Assembly (NCBI RefSeq): GCF_031348265.1
Contig: NZ_CP133771.1
Span: 2,294,001 to 2,358,000 of the forward strand
Direction of reading: 5' to 3'
DNA from: Streptomyces collinus
GTDB lineage: Bacteria > Actinomycetota > Actinomycetes > Streptomycetales > Streptomycetaceae
Length of the DNA: 64,000 nt
Shown here: positions 17,480 through 26,354 of the stretch, in pieces
Numbering within the stretch: the stretch's first letter is position 1
How the letters are laid out: every line of letters starts with the position of its first letter
Notes under the pieces: model-generated
What the model was told of the DNA's origin: nothing
Seen by the model: the letters and a program-made list of their open reading frames with translations, nothing else
Databases searched by the model: none
Program-made: the position numbers and the translations under genes

Positions 17480-18673
17480 TCACTTGAGGAAGTCCGGTAC
17501 GTCCAGTTCCTCGGCCGCGCTGTCCGAGTAGGTCCGCGGCGCCGGCGTGACCGGCGGCGCGACCGGGATGTCCTTGACCGGCTCCGGAGCGGGCTCCGGG
17601 TCCTCCTTCGGGGTCACGCTGCCGAGCGATCCGAAGGACGGGCGGCTCTCGGTCTGCCGCGCCGGGGCCGGCTCCTCGCGCTTGGCCGAGGAGGAGCCGA
17701 GGACGTTGTCCCGCTTGGCGGGCGGCTGGCCGCCGTCGAAGCCGGCCGCGATCACGGTGACCCGGACCTCGTCGCCTAGGGCGTCGTCGATCACCGCGCC
17801 GAAGATGATGTTGGCTTCGGGGTGCGCGGCCTCGCTCACCAGCTGGGCGGCCTCGTTGATCTCGAACAGACCGAGGTCGGAGCCGCCGGAGATGGAGAGC
17901 AGGACACCGCGGGCGCCGTCGATGGACGCCTCCAGCAGCGGCGAGGAGATCGCCATCTCGGCGGCGGCCACCGCGCGGTCGTCGCCGCGGGCCGAGCCGA
18001 TGCCCATCAGGGCCGAGCCGGCCTCGGACATGACCGACTTGACGTCGGCGAAGTCGAGGTTGATGAGGCCCGGGGTGGTGATGAGGTCGGTGATGCCCTG
18101 GACACCGGAGAGCAGGACCTGGTCGGCCGACTTGAAGGCGTCCAGCACCGAGACCTGGCGGTCCGAGATGGACAGCAGCCGGTCGTTCGGGATGACGATG
18201 AGGGTGTCGACCTCTTCGCGGAGTTCGGCGATGCCGTCCTCGGCCTGGTTCGCGCGGCGCCGTCCCTCGAAGGTGAACGGACGCGTGACCACACCGATGG
18301 TGAGGGCACCGAGCGAGCGGGCGATGTTGGCCACGACGGGCGCGCCGCCGGTGCCGGTGCCGCCGCCTTCACCGGCTGTCACGAAGACCATGTCGGCCCC
18401 CTTGAGGACCTCCTCGATCTCCTCACGGTGGTCCTCGGCGGCCTTGCGGCCGACGGCCGGGTTGGCTCCGGCGCCGAGTCCGCGGGTGAGTTCACGGCCG
18501 ACGTCCAGCTTGACGTCGGCGTCGCTCATCAACAGAGCTTGCGCGTCGGTGTTGATGGCGATGAACTCGACGCCCTTGAGACCGACCTCGATCATCCGGT
18601 TGATGGCATTGACACCACCGCCGCCGACACCGATGACTTTGATGACTGCGAGGTAGTTCTGCGGTGCTGCCAC
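17480..18673 (-). CDS. ftsZ: cell division GTPase FtsZ
   Basis: 397 aa. [19 protein letters not shown] (residues 9-27) and the tubulin signature [13 protein letters not shown] (about 104-116) bind GTP; the T7 loop [13 protein letters not shown] provides the catalytic Asp for the neighbouring subunit. The linker after about 315 is Pro/Ser-rich and the C-terminal peptide ELDVPDFLK is the actinobacterial SepF-binding motif. It forms the Z-ring for vegetative cross-walls and for the ladders of sporulation septa. It is separated from ftsQ by 288 bp with promoter-like features, unlike the tight packing upstream. Confidence 0.98.
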   Translation of the reverse strand: MAAPQNYLAVIKVIGVGGGGVNAINRMIEVGLKGVEFIAINTDAQALLMSDADVKLDVGRELTRGLGAGANPAVGRKAAEDHREEIEEVLKGADMVFVTAGEGGGTGTGGAPVVANIARSLGALTIGVVTRPFTFEGRRRANQAEDGIAELREEVDTLIVIPNDRLLSISDRQVSVLDAFKSADQVLLSGVQGITDLITTPGLINLDFADVKSVMSEAGSALMGIGSARGDDRAVAAAEMAISSPLLEASIDGARGVLLSISGGSDLGLFEINEAAQLVSEAAHPEANIIFGAVIDDALGDEVRVTVIAAGFDGGQPPAKRDNVLGSSSAKREEPAPARQTESRPSFGSLGSVTPKEDPEPAPEPVKDIPVAPPVTPAPRTYSDSAAEELDVPDFLK

Positions 18674-18961
18674 GTCGAAGGCCTCTCGCCTCGAGTTACG
18701 TGTCGACGGATCAGCGTGACGCCTTGCGCCCCGCGACCCGACGACTGATGCCGAATGGGACGGTCCGTATCGCCGACCCGAACCCTAACCCTGAAGTTTA
18801 GGGTTACCAGTGTGTCTGTTCCTTGGAGTCTTCTGAACAGGACACTAAGTCGACAAGTGGCGCACGTTCAACGAACACGCCGAACCTCCCGTTTTTCTTT
18901 TCACCCTATGTGATCAGCCGTAGCACTGCCCAACCAGGGTGCTGGCCTGCGCTGATGTGCG
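18674..18961 (-). promoter_or_regulatory. ftsZ promoter/regulatory region
   Basis: 288 bp without a gene between ftsQ and ftsZ. It holds an inverted repeat that can pair in two ways: AACCCTAA (18781-18788) with TTAGGGTT (18798-18805), or TAACCCT (18786-18792) with AGGGTTA (18800-18806). On the minus strand the same element contains TAAACT, a -10-like hexamer. A GACAC (18841-18845), the core of the WhiA motif, lies farther upstream. Streptomycete ftsZ is known to have several promoters, one raised during sporulation; which elements serve which promoter is inference. Confidence 0.65.
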
Positions 18962-19756
18962 TCAACTCCGCGATGACGCCGGGGCGGTGGGCACACTCAC
19001 GTCGAAGTACCCCGCATCGGGCGTTGCTTTCATCAGGGCGGTGAGGGTACGGGCCTTCGCGGCGCCCTTCTCGCTGCTCCCCCAGACGACCGTGCGGCCG
19101 TCCCTCAACTCCAGCGAGATGTCGTCGTAGGAACGGACCTTGACGGTCCGTGTCTCGCGCGCGACGGCGGCCGGAACCGCGCGGGCGACACGGACCGCCT
19201 CGCGCACCAGCCGGGACTCGCCGAAGCGGCGCAGGCTCGCGGCGGCGGAGCTGGACCGGGAGAGCGTCAATTCCAGCGCGGGGACGCCTTTCGGGGCTTC
19301 AGAAACCGTGGCGAAGCGGACACCTTCATCGTCCACTTCGACGAACTTTTCACCCTTGTGGACAATCAGAACCGGAGTCCGCTCCACCACTTTCAGGTCG
19401 ATTCCATGAGGCCAGGAACGGACCACGTCAACCGCGTCGATTCGGGGCAATTTCCGGCGCAATCGTGTCTCGATCGCACCGGTGTCGACGGAAATCAGCG
19501 GCTTCCCGAGTGGAACCTCCGCGGCGGACTCGACCTGAGCGGGCGTCAGAACCCGGGTGCCGGACACGGAGACCTGCTCGGCGCGCAGCCAGTCGGAGCC
19601 GTAGAAGAGCCAGACCGTCGGGATGCCGAGGAAGACCAGGGCGAGGCCCAGGAGGACGATCGCGCGGAGCCTGGCCCGCCTCGACCGCAGGCGGGGCGGC
19701 GGGCCGGACGACTCCTGCTGGCGTTCACCGCGTTCGGCGGTGGTCGATCCGGCCAC
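18962..19756 (-). CDS. ftsQ: cell division protein FtsQ (POTRA/FtsQ type)
   Basis: 264 aa from the GTG at 19756 with GGGGA upstream; the frame continues open far upstream through murG in another phase and that part is not coding. A basic cytosolic N-terminus (about 1-35), a single membrane segment (AIVLLGLALVFLGIPTVWLFY, about 36-56) and an external POTRA domain (RAEQVSVSGTRVLTPAQVESAAEVPLGKPLISVD) followed by the FtsQ domain with WPHGIDLKVVERTPVLIV. It joins the FtsL-DivIC septal complex. The stop is 288 bp before ftsZ. Confidence 0.95.
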   Translation of the reverse strand: MAGSTTAERGERQQESSGPPPRLRSRRARLRAIVLLGLALVFLGIPTVWLFYGSDWLRAEQVSVSGTRVLTPAQVESAAEVPLGKPLISVDTGAIETRLRRKLPRIDAVDVVRSWPHGIDLKVVERTPVLIVHKGEKFVEVDDEGVRFATVSEAPKGVPALELTLSRSSSAAASLRRFGESRLVREAVRVARAVPAAVARETRTVKVRSYDDISLELRDGRTVVWGSSEKGAAKARTLTALMKATPDAGYFDVSVPTAPASSRS

Positions 19757-19782
19757 GCTCCCCTGCCTTCCGTCATACAGTC

Positions 19783-20880
19783 CTATCGGTGTGCACGACT
19801 GGCGGCGATCGCCTCGTACACCATGCCGACGAGCAGCTCGTCGGCGTCCCGGCGGCCGAACTCGGCGGCACTGCGGGACATCTGGTACAGCCGGTGCGGG
19901 TCGGCGAGCACGGGCAGGACGTTCTGCTGGACCCACTCGGGGGTCAGCTCCGCGTCGTCGACCAGCAGTCCGCCGCCGGCCTTGACCACCGGCTGGGCAT
20001 TGAGCCGCTGTTCGCCGTTGCCGATGGGCAGCGGGACATAGGCGGCCGGGAGCCCGACGGCGGAGAGTTCGGCGACGGTCATCGCGCCCGCACGGCAGAG
20101 CATCATGTCGGCCGCGGCGTACGCGAGGTCCATCCGGTCCAGATAACTTACCGGGATGTAGGGGGGCATTCCCGGCATCTGGTGGACCTGCGGCAGCTCG
20201 TTCTTCGGGCCGACCGCGTGCAGGATCTGGATCCCGGCCTGCTGGAGCCAGGGCGCGACCTGCTGGACGACCTCGTTGAGGCGGCGGGCGCCCTGCGAGC
20301 CGCCGGTGACCAGCAGCGTGGGCAGGTTCGGGTCGAGCCCGAACGCGGCCCGGGCCTCGGGGCGTACGGCGGCCCGGTCGAGCGTGGCGATGGAGCGGCG
20401 CAGTGGGATGCCGATGTAGCGGGCTCCCCGCAGCTTGCTGTCGGGCGTGGAGACGGCGACCTGGCTGGCGTACCGCGAGCCGATCTTGTTGGCCAGGCCC
20501 GGGCGGGCGTTGGCCTCGTGGATCACGATCGGCACGCCCAGGCGCTTGGCCGCGAGGTAGCCGGGCAGGGCGACGTAGCCGCCGAAGCCGACCACGGCGT
20601 CGGCCCTGGTGCGCTCCAGGATCTGCTCGGTCGCCTTGATCGTGCCGCGCAGCCGGCCCGGGACGGTGATCAGTTCGGGGGTGGGCTTGCGCGGCAGCGG
20701 AACGGCGGGGATCAGCGCGAGTTCGTACCCGCGCTCGGGTACGAGACGGGTCTCCAGGCCGCGCTCCGTGCCCAGGGCCGTGATGCCCACGCTCGGGTCC
20801 TGCCTGCGCAGGGCGTCCGCGAGGGCGAGCGCGGGCTCGATGTGGCCCGCGGTTCCTCCGCCGGCGAGTACGACATGCAC
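19783..20880 (-). CDS. murG: UDP-N-acetylglucosamine--N-acetylmuramyl lipid I transferase MurG
   Basis: 365 aa. N-terminal [15 protein letters not shown] (residues 7-21) and [37 protein letters not shown] form the lipid I side; the C-terminal domain has [14 protein letters not shown] and the UDP-GlcNAc site [37 protein letters not shown]. It adds GlcNAc to lipid I on the inner membrane face to make lipid II. Lies 6 bp after the ftsW stop. Confidence 0.97.
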   Translation of the reverse strand: MHVVLAGGGTAGHIEPALALADALRRQDPSVGITALGTERGLETRLVPERGYELALIPAVPLPRKPTPELITVPGRLRGTIKATEQILERTRADAVVGFGGYVALPGYLAAKRLGVPIVIHEANARPGLANKIGSRYASQVAVSTPDSKLRGARYIGIPLRRSIATLDRAAVRPEARAAFGLDPNLPTLLVTGGSQGARRLNEVVQQVAPWLQQAGIQILHAVGPKNELPQVHQMPGMPPYIPVSYLDRMDLAYAAADMMLCRAGAMTVAELSAVGLPAAYVPLPIGNGEQRLNAQPVVKAGGGLLVDDAELTPEWVQQNVLPVLADPHRLYQMSRSAAEFGRRDADELLVGMVYEAIAASRAHR

Positions 20881-20886
20881 CGAAAT

Positions 20887-22251
20887 TCACCGCTCTCCGG
20901 ACGAGCGCGCCGCCGAGGCACGCCGTCGCATCGTGTTCCATCTCCGGGGACTCCGACCGGAACCGGTGCCCCCCGCCCCCCGCTTTCTACCAAAGCGGGG
21001 TTGCCGCATCGCAAGCGCCATCCGCGCAGCGGGGTCCTCACGCGCGAAGGCGATCAGCAACCCGATGGCGAACATGGTCGGCAACAGGGCGGATCCCCCG
21101 TAGGAGAACAGCGGGAGGGGGACTCCGGCGATCGGCAGCAGACCGAGCACCGCACCGATGTTGATCACGGCCTGGGCCGTGATCCAGGTGGTCACGCCTC
21201 CCGCGGCATACCTCACGAAGGGGTCCTCCGTGCGTCCGGCCACGCGGATACCCGCATAGCCTAGAGCCGCGAAGAGGGCGAGTACCGACAGCGTCCCCGC
21301 CAGGCCCAGTTCCTCACCGGTGACGGCGAAGATGAAGTCGGTGTGGGCTTCGGGGAGTTGGCCCCATTTCTCCACACTCGCACCCAGCCCGGAACCGAAG
21401 ATTCCGCCGGAGGCGAGGGCATAGATCCCGTGCACGGCCTGCCAGCAGTCGACGGGCCCCGACTGGGGTTCGGTGGCGCCCAGGCACTGCAGCCGGGCCA
21501 TGCGGTTGGGGCTGGTCTTGATGAGGATCAGGCCGAGGACGGCGGCGATCGACAGCACCCCGGCGAACAGCCGCGTAGGGGCGCCTGCCAGCCAGAGCAG
21601 GCCGAACAGGATGGCCGTGAGGATGATCGCGGTGCCCATGTCGCCGCCGATCATGATCAGGCCGAGCAGCATGAACGCGGCCGGCACCAGCGGCACGAGC
21701 ATGTGCTTCCACTGGGTCAGCAGCTTCCTGTCCTGCTTGCGGGCGAGCAGGTCGGCGCCCCACAGCACGAGGGCGAGCTTGCCGAACTCACTGGGCTGGA
21801 TCTGGAAGGAGCCGCCGAGGGAGATCCAGTTCTGGTTGCCGTTGACCGACACCCCTATCCCCGGGATCTGCACCAGGATCATGAGGAAGACGGCGCCCGC
21901 GAGGATGGGGTAGGCGAGCGCCCGGTGCAGTCTCACCGGCATCCGCGAGGCCGCGAGCAGCAGACCGGTGCCGATCCCCGCCGCGAGCAACTGCTTGCGG
22001 AAGAAGTACGAACCGGGCAGCGACATCTGCAGCGCGGTGATCTGGGAGGCCGAGTAGACCATCACCAGGCCCAGCACGGTGATCAGCAGACTGCCGCCGA
22101 GGATCAGGTAGTAGGCGGTCAGCGGCCGGTCCCAGCCCCTGCGTGCGCGGGCGTAGAGGCTCAGGACGCGGTTCTCCCGCGCGAGCCGGGGCGCGGCGGG
22201 GCGCTTGGGGGCGCGTGGGGTCGGAGGCCGTCCGGTGCGGCTGGTGGGCAT
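20887..22251 (-). CDS. ftsW: septal peptidoglycan polymerase FtsW (SEDS family)
   Basis: 454 aa with ten hydrophobic segments, a basic N-terminus of about 45 residues and a basic C-terminal tail. SEDS signatures: MVYSASQI, WGADLLARK, SGGIFGSGLGASVEKWGQLPEAHTDFIFAVTGEELG and the last-helix LLPIAGVPLPLFSYGGSALL. It works with FtsI as the septal glycan polymerase. In the murD-murG interval as usual; the gap to murD is 135 bp, the largest between mur genes here, and could hold a promoter. Confidence 0.96.
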   Translation of the reverse strand: MPTSRTGRPPTPRAPKRPAAPRLARENRVLSLYARARRGWDRPLTAYYLILGGSLLITVLGLVMVYSASQITALQMSLPGSYFFRKQLLAAGIGTGLLLAASRMPVRLHRALAYPILAGAVFLMILVQIPGIGVSVNGNQNWISLGGSFQIQPSEFGKLALVLWGADLLARKQDRKLLTQWKHMLVPLVPAAFMLLGLIMIGGDMGTAIILTAILFGLLWLAGAPTRLFAGVLSIAAVLGLILIKTSPNRMARLQCLGATEPQSGPVDCWQAVHGIYALASGGIFGSGLGASVEKWGQLPEAHTDFIFAVTGEELGLAGTLSVLALFAALGYAGIRVAGRTEDPFVRYAAGGVTTWITAQAVINIGAVLGLLPIAGVPLPLFSYGGSALLPTMFAIGLLIAFAREDPAARMALAMRQPRFGRKRGAGGTGSGRSPRRWNTMRRRASAARSSGER

Positions 22252-22386
22252 CGCGGCTCACCCCGCCGTGCCGGAGGGGAGCGTTGCGCGGTGCACGCCC
22301 CCTGGCCGCTCGGGCACCAGCCACATCCGTGTCACGCGTCCCTCCCAGGTACACCCGGCACCGCCGCCGGGCGAGGCGGACCCGGG

Positions 22387-23838
22387 TCAGCCGTCGGCGG
22401 AGCCGAGCTCACGGACGGCGTCCGCGAAAGCGTCCCCGCGCTTGTTGTAGTTGGCGAACATGTCCATGGAGGCACAGGCCGGAGCCAGCAGCACCGTGTC
22501 GCCCGCGTGAGCGAGTTTCCGCGCCTCCCGGACCGCCGCGCGCATCGCCCCAGTGTCGTTCCGGTCGAGGTCGACGACGGGTACCTGTGGGGCGTGTCGC
22601 GCGAGGGCATCCCGGATGAGCGCGCGGTCCGCGCCGATCAGTACGGCGCCCCGCAGCCGCTTCGCCGACTTGGCGACCAGTTCGTCGAAGGTCGCGCCCT
22701 TCGCGAGGCCGCCCGCGATCCACACGATCGGCTCGTAGGCCGCCAACGAGGCTTCCGCGGCATGCGTGTTGGTGGCCTTGGAGTCGTCGACGTAGGCGAC
22801 CCCGTCCACGTCGGCCACGTGCGCGATGCGGTGGGCGTCCGGGGTGAAGGCCCGCAGGCCGTCCCGCACGGCCCTGGCGGGCACGCCGTAGGCGCGGGCG
22901 AGGGCCGCCGCGGCGAGGGCGTTGGCGATGTTGTGCGGGGCCGGCGGGTTGACGTCGCCGACCTCGGCGAGCTCCTGGGCGTTCTTGTGCCGGTCCTCGA
23001 CGAAGGCGCGGTCGACCAGGAGGCCTTCCACGACGCCGAGTTGGGACGGGCCCGGGGTGCCGAGGGTGAAGCCGACGGCGCGGCAGCCCTCCTCGACGTC
23101 GGCCTCGCGGACCAGGTCCTCGGTGGACGGCTTGTCGGTGGCGTCCGCGTTGTAGACGCAGGCGACGCGATTGCCCTCGTAGATACGGCCCTTGTCGGCG
23201 GCGTACGCCTCCATGGAGCCGTGCCAGTCGAGGTGGTCGGGGGCGAGGTTCAGCACGGCCGCCGAGTGGGCGCGCAGGGAGGGCGCCCAGTGCAGCTGGT
23301 AGCTGGAGAGTTCCACGGCCAGGACGTCGTACTGCTCCTCGCCGAGCACCGCGTCCAGCAGAGAGACGCCGATGTTGCCGACGGCCGCCGTGCGCAGGCC
23401 CGCCGCCTTCAGGATCGACGCCAGCATCTGGACGGTGGTGGTCTTGCCGTTGGTGCCGGTGACGGCGAGCCACGGGGCGGCGTCGGGGCCGCGCAGGCGC
23501 CAGGCCAGTTCGACGTCTCCCCAGACGGGCACGCCCGCCTGCTCCGCCGCCGCGAACAGCGGCTTGTCCGGCTTCCAGCCGGGCGCGGTGACGATCAGCT
23601 CGGAGCCCTCGGGCAGGGTGTCGCCGTCGCCGAGGCGCACGGTGATGCCGAGCGCCTCCAGCTCGGCCGCCTGCGCCCGGGCGCGCTCGTCGGCACCGTC
23701 GTTGACGACCGTGACGCTCGCGCCGAGGCCGTGCAGCGCCTTGGCCGCCGGGACGCCGGAGACGCCGAGCCCGGCGACGGTGACGTGCTTGCCCTGGAAG
23801 TCGAAGGGCTCCGAGGAGATCACTTGTCCGCTACCCAT
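22387..23838 (-). CDS. murD: UDP-N-acetylmuramoyl-L-alanine--D-glutamate ligase MurD
   Basis: 483 aa from the ATG at 23838, overlapping mraY by 19 bp; a GTG at 23823, whose GTGA overlaps the mraY stop by 4 bp, is an equally plausible start and would give 478 aa. N-terminal Rossmann part (HVTVAGLGVSGVPAAKALHGLG), the ATP loop VTGTNGKTTTVQML, LAPDHLDWHG and the C-terminal DDSKATNTHA are Mur ligase motifs. Cytosolic; adds D-Glu to UDP-MurNAc-L-Ala. Confidence 0.96.
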   Translation of the reverse strand: MGSGQVISSEPFDFQGKHVTVAGLGVSGVPAAKALHGLGASVTVVNDGADERARAQAAELEALGITVRLGDGDTLPEGSELIVTAPGWKPDKPLFAAAEQAGVPVWGDVELAWRLRGPDAAPWLAVTGTNGKTTTVQMLASILKAAGLRTAAVGNIGVSLLDAVLGEEQYDVLAVELSSYQLHWAPSLRAHSAAVLNLAPDHLDWHGSMEAYAADKGRIYEGNRVACVYNADATDKPSTEDLVREADVEEGCRAVGFTLGTPGPSQLGVVEGLLVDRAFVEDRHKNAQELAEVGDVNPPAPHNIANALAAAALARAYGVPARAVRDGLRAFTPDAHRIAHVADVDGVAYVDDSKATNTHAAEASLAAYEPIVWIAGGLAKGATFDELVAKSAKRLRGAVLIGADRALIRDALARHAPQVPVVDLDRNDTGAMRAAVREARKLAHAGDTVLLAPACASMDMFANYNKRGDAFADAVRELGSADG

Positions 23839-24914
23839 CCCGCGTAGAAGAGACCGAGTCCGACTACCACGCAAATGCCCTGGATGATCCAGAAACGAAC
23901 CACCACGAGCACTTCGGACCAGCCTTTGAGTTCGAAGTGGTGCTGAAGTGGCGCCATCCGGAAGACGCGCTTCCCGGTGAGGCGGAAGGAGCCGACCTGG
24001 ATCACCACGGACATGGTGATGAGGACGAACAGGCCGCCGAGGATGGCGAGCAGCAGCTCGGTGCGGGAGCAGATCGCGAGACCGGCGAGCACACCGCCGA
24101 GGGCGAGCGAACCGGTGTCGCCCATGAAGATCTTGGCCGGCGAGGTGTTCCACCACAGGAAGCCGAGGCAGGCGCCCATCAGCGCGGAGGAGACGACCGC
24201 GAGGTCGAGCGGGTCGCGCACCTCGTAACAGGCCGTCGGGTTCGTCAGGGTCTCCGCGTTCACGCAGGACTCCTGGAACTGCCAGACGCCGATGAAGGTG
24301 TAGGCACTGAACACCAGCACGGACGCGCCGGTGGCGAGGCCGTCCAGACCGTCCGTCAGGTTCACGCCGTTCGACATCGCGAGGATCATGAACAGCGCCC
24401 AGACGACGAACAGCACCGGCCCGATGGACCAGCCGAAGTCATAGACGAAGGAGAGCTTGGTGGACGCCGGGGTCTGGCCCTGGGCGTCCGCGAACTGCAG
24501 CGACAGCACCGCGAAGGCGATGCCGACGATCAGCTGGCCGGCCATCTTCGCCTTGGCGCGCAGACCGAGCGAACGCCGCTTGACGATCTTGATGTAGTCG
24601 TCGAGGAAGCCGACCAGGCCCATGCCGACCATCAGGCCCAGCACCAGCAGGCCCGAGAAGGTCGGCGCCGCGTCGACGTCCGGGTCCAGGTAACCCGTGA
24701 TCACCTTGGCCAGGAAGTACGCGGCGACCGTCGCCAGGATGAAGGCGATGCCGCCCATGGTCGGCGTACCGCGCTTGCTGGCGTGCTCGCGCGGGCCGTC
24801 GTCGCGGATGTACTGGCCGTAGCCCTTACGCGCGAGGAGCTTGATCAGCAGCGGGGTGCCGACCAGCGTGAGAAAGAGACCAATGACTCCTGCGAACAGG
24901 ATCTGCTTCATCAT
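23820..24914 (-). CDS. mraY: phospho-N-acetylmuramoyl-pentapeptide transferase MraY
   Basis: 364 aa, ten membrane segments. Catalytic motifs: DDYIKI (adjacent Asp pair after GMGLVGFLDD), NGVNLTDGLDGLATG, GACLGFLWWNTSPAKIFMGDTGSLALGG and the C-terminal RMAPLQHHFELKGWSE with the three-His loop. It transfers phospho-MurNAc-pentapeptide to undecaprenyl phosphate, forming lipid I. Its start overlaps the murF stop by 4 bp (ATGA), so translation is coupled. Confidence 0.97.
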   Translation of the reverse strand: MMKQILFAGVIGLFLTLVGTPLLIKLLARKGYGQYIRDDGPREHASKRGTPTMGGIAFILATVAAYFLAKVITGYLDPDVDAAPTFSGLLVLGLMVGMGLVGFLDDYIKIVKRRSLGLRAKAKMAGQLIVGIAFAVLSLQFADAQGQTPASTKLSFVYDFGWSIGPVLFVVWALFMILAMSNGVNLTDGLDGLATGASVLVFSAYTFIGVWQFQESCVNAETLTNPTACYEVRDPLDLAVVSSALMGACLGFLWWNTSPAKIFMGDTGSLALGGVLAGLAICSRTELLLAILGGLFVLITMSVVIQVGSFRLTGKRVFRMAPLQHHFELKGWSEVLVVVRFWIIQGICVVVGLGLFYAGWVADK

Positions 24915-26326
24915 CGGGCGGAAACCTCACCCTCGGCACCGGTCTCGACGAGCGCCTGCGCCACGCTCTCGAGGCCGACCGAACGGGACGCCTTCACGAG
25001 CACGACGTCCCCTGGGCGCAACTCGCTGCGCAACAGGTCGACCGCCGCCTGTGCGTCGGACACGTGCACCGACTCCTCACCCCACGAACCCTCGTTATAT
25101 GCGCCCAGTTGCAGCCAGGCGGCTTCCCTGCCACCGACCGCGACGAGCTTGCTGACGTTGAGCCGGACGGCGAGCCGCCCGACCGCGTCGTGCTCGGCGA
25201 GAGCCTCGTCCCCGAGCTCGGCCATCTTGCCGAGCACCGCCCACGTACGACGCCCCTTGCCCATCGCCGCGAGCGCGCGCAGAGCGGCTCGCATGGACTC
25301 GGGGTTCGCGTTGTAGGCGTCGTTGACGACCGTCACGCCGTCCGGGCGCTCGGTGACCTCCATCCGCCAGCGGGAGAGGGAGCCCGCCTCGGAGAGCGCG
25401 ACGGCGATCTCGTCAGCGGACATGCCCAACTCGTGGGCGACGGCGGCCGCGGCGAGCGCGTTCGACACGTGGTGCTCACCGTACAGGCGCATGGTCACAT
25501 CGCTTGCACCGGAGGGTGTGTGAAGCCTGAACGAGGGCTGTCCGGTGTCCGTGAGTCGCACGTTCTCGGCTCGAACGTCCGCTTCGCCGGACTCTCCGAA
25601 AAAGATCACCTTCGCCTTCGTACGGGCGGCCATGGCCCGTACGTAGGGGTCGTCCGCATTGAGGATCGCGGTGCCGCCGTCGGCCTCGGACGGCAGCGCC
25701 TCGACCAGCTCACCCTTGGCCTGCGCGATCTGCTCGCGGCCGCCGAACTCGCCGATGTGGGCGCTGCCCACGTTGAGGACCAGGCCGACCTTGGGGGGCG
25801 TCAGGCCGGCGAGGTAGCTGATGTGCCCGATACCGCGGGCGCCCATCTCCAGGACCAGGAACCTGGTCTCCTCGGTGGCGCTCAGCGCGGTCAGCGGCAG
25901 TCCGATCTCGTTGTTGAGCGAGCCGGGCGTGAACACCGTCGGCGCCTTGCGCTGGAGCACCTGCGCGATGAGGTCCTTGGTGCTGGTCTTGCCCGCCGAG
26001 CCGGTGAGGGCGACGAGGGTGGCACCGAGGCGGCGTACGACGTGCCGGGCGAGGGCGCCGAGGGCGGTCTGGACGTCGTCCACGACGATGGCCGGTACGC
26101 CGACGGGGCGGGTGCCGAGCACGGCCACCGCTCCCGCCTCGACGACCGACGCCGCGAAGTCGTGGCCGTCCACGCGCTCCCCGGCGAAGGCCACGAACAG
26201 GCTGCCCGGCCCCGCCTCGCGGGAGTCCCGGACGACCGGGCCGGTGACCTGGACGGACGGATCCGGTATGTCGTGCGTCTGCCCGCCGACGACTTCTGCG
26301 ATCTCGGCGAGGGAGAGGGCGATCAC
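24911..26326 (-). CDS. murF: UDP-N-acetylmuramoyl-tripeptide--D-alanyl-D-alanine ligase MurF
   Basis: 471 aa. N-terminal substrate domain (DSREAGPGSLFVAFAGERVDGHDF), ATP loop ALTGSAGKTSTKDLI, central NEIGLPLTAL and LEMGARGIGHISYL, and NDAYNANPESMRAALRAL of the C-terminal domain are all MurF-type. Adds D-Ala-D-Ala to the stem tripeptide in the cytosol. The murE stop is 28 bp upstream; the gap contains a direct repeat of CCCTGGGTCTTCTGGAT at 26336-26352 and 26358-26374, the second copy being the coding end of murE. Confidence 0.97.
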   Translation of the reverse strand: MIALSLAEIAEVVGGQTHDIPDPSVQVTGPVVRDSREAGPGSLFVAFAGERVDGHDFAASVVEAGAVAVLGTRPVGVPAIVVDDVQTALGALARHVVRRLGATLVALTGSAGKTSTKDLIAQVLQRKAPTVFTPGSLNNEIGLPLTALSATEETRFLVLEMGARGIGHISYLAGLTPPKVGLVLNVGSAHIGEFGGREQIAQAKGELVEALPSEADGGTAILNADDPYVRAMAARTKAKVIFFGESGEADVRAENVRLTDTGQPSFRLHTPSGASDVTMRLYGEHHVSNALAAAAVAHELGMSADEIAVALSEAGSLSRWRMEVTERPDGVTVVNDAYNANPESMRAALRALAAMGKGRRTWAVLGKMAELGDEALAEHDAVGRLAVRLNVSKLVAVGGREAAWLQLGAYNEGSWGEESVHVSDAQAAVDLLRSELRPGDVVLVKASRSVGLESVAQALVETGAEGEVSAR

Positions 26327-26354
26327 AAGTTCATCCCCTGGGTCTTCTGGATTT

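Noticed and set aside
19757..20941. Extension of the ftsQ frame upstream through murG
   Set aside because: Low-complexity Arg/Pro/Gly translation; FtsQ homology starts at the GTG at 19756 and murG occupies this DNA in another frame.
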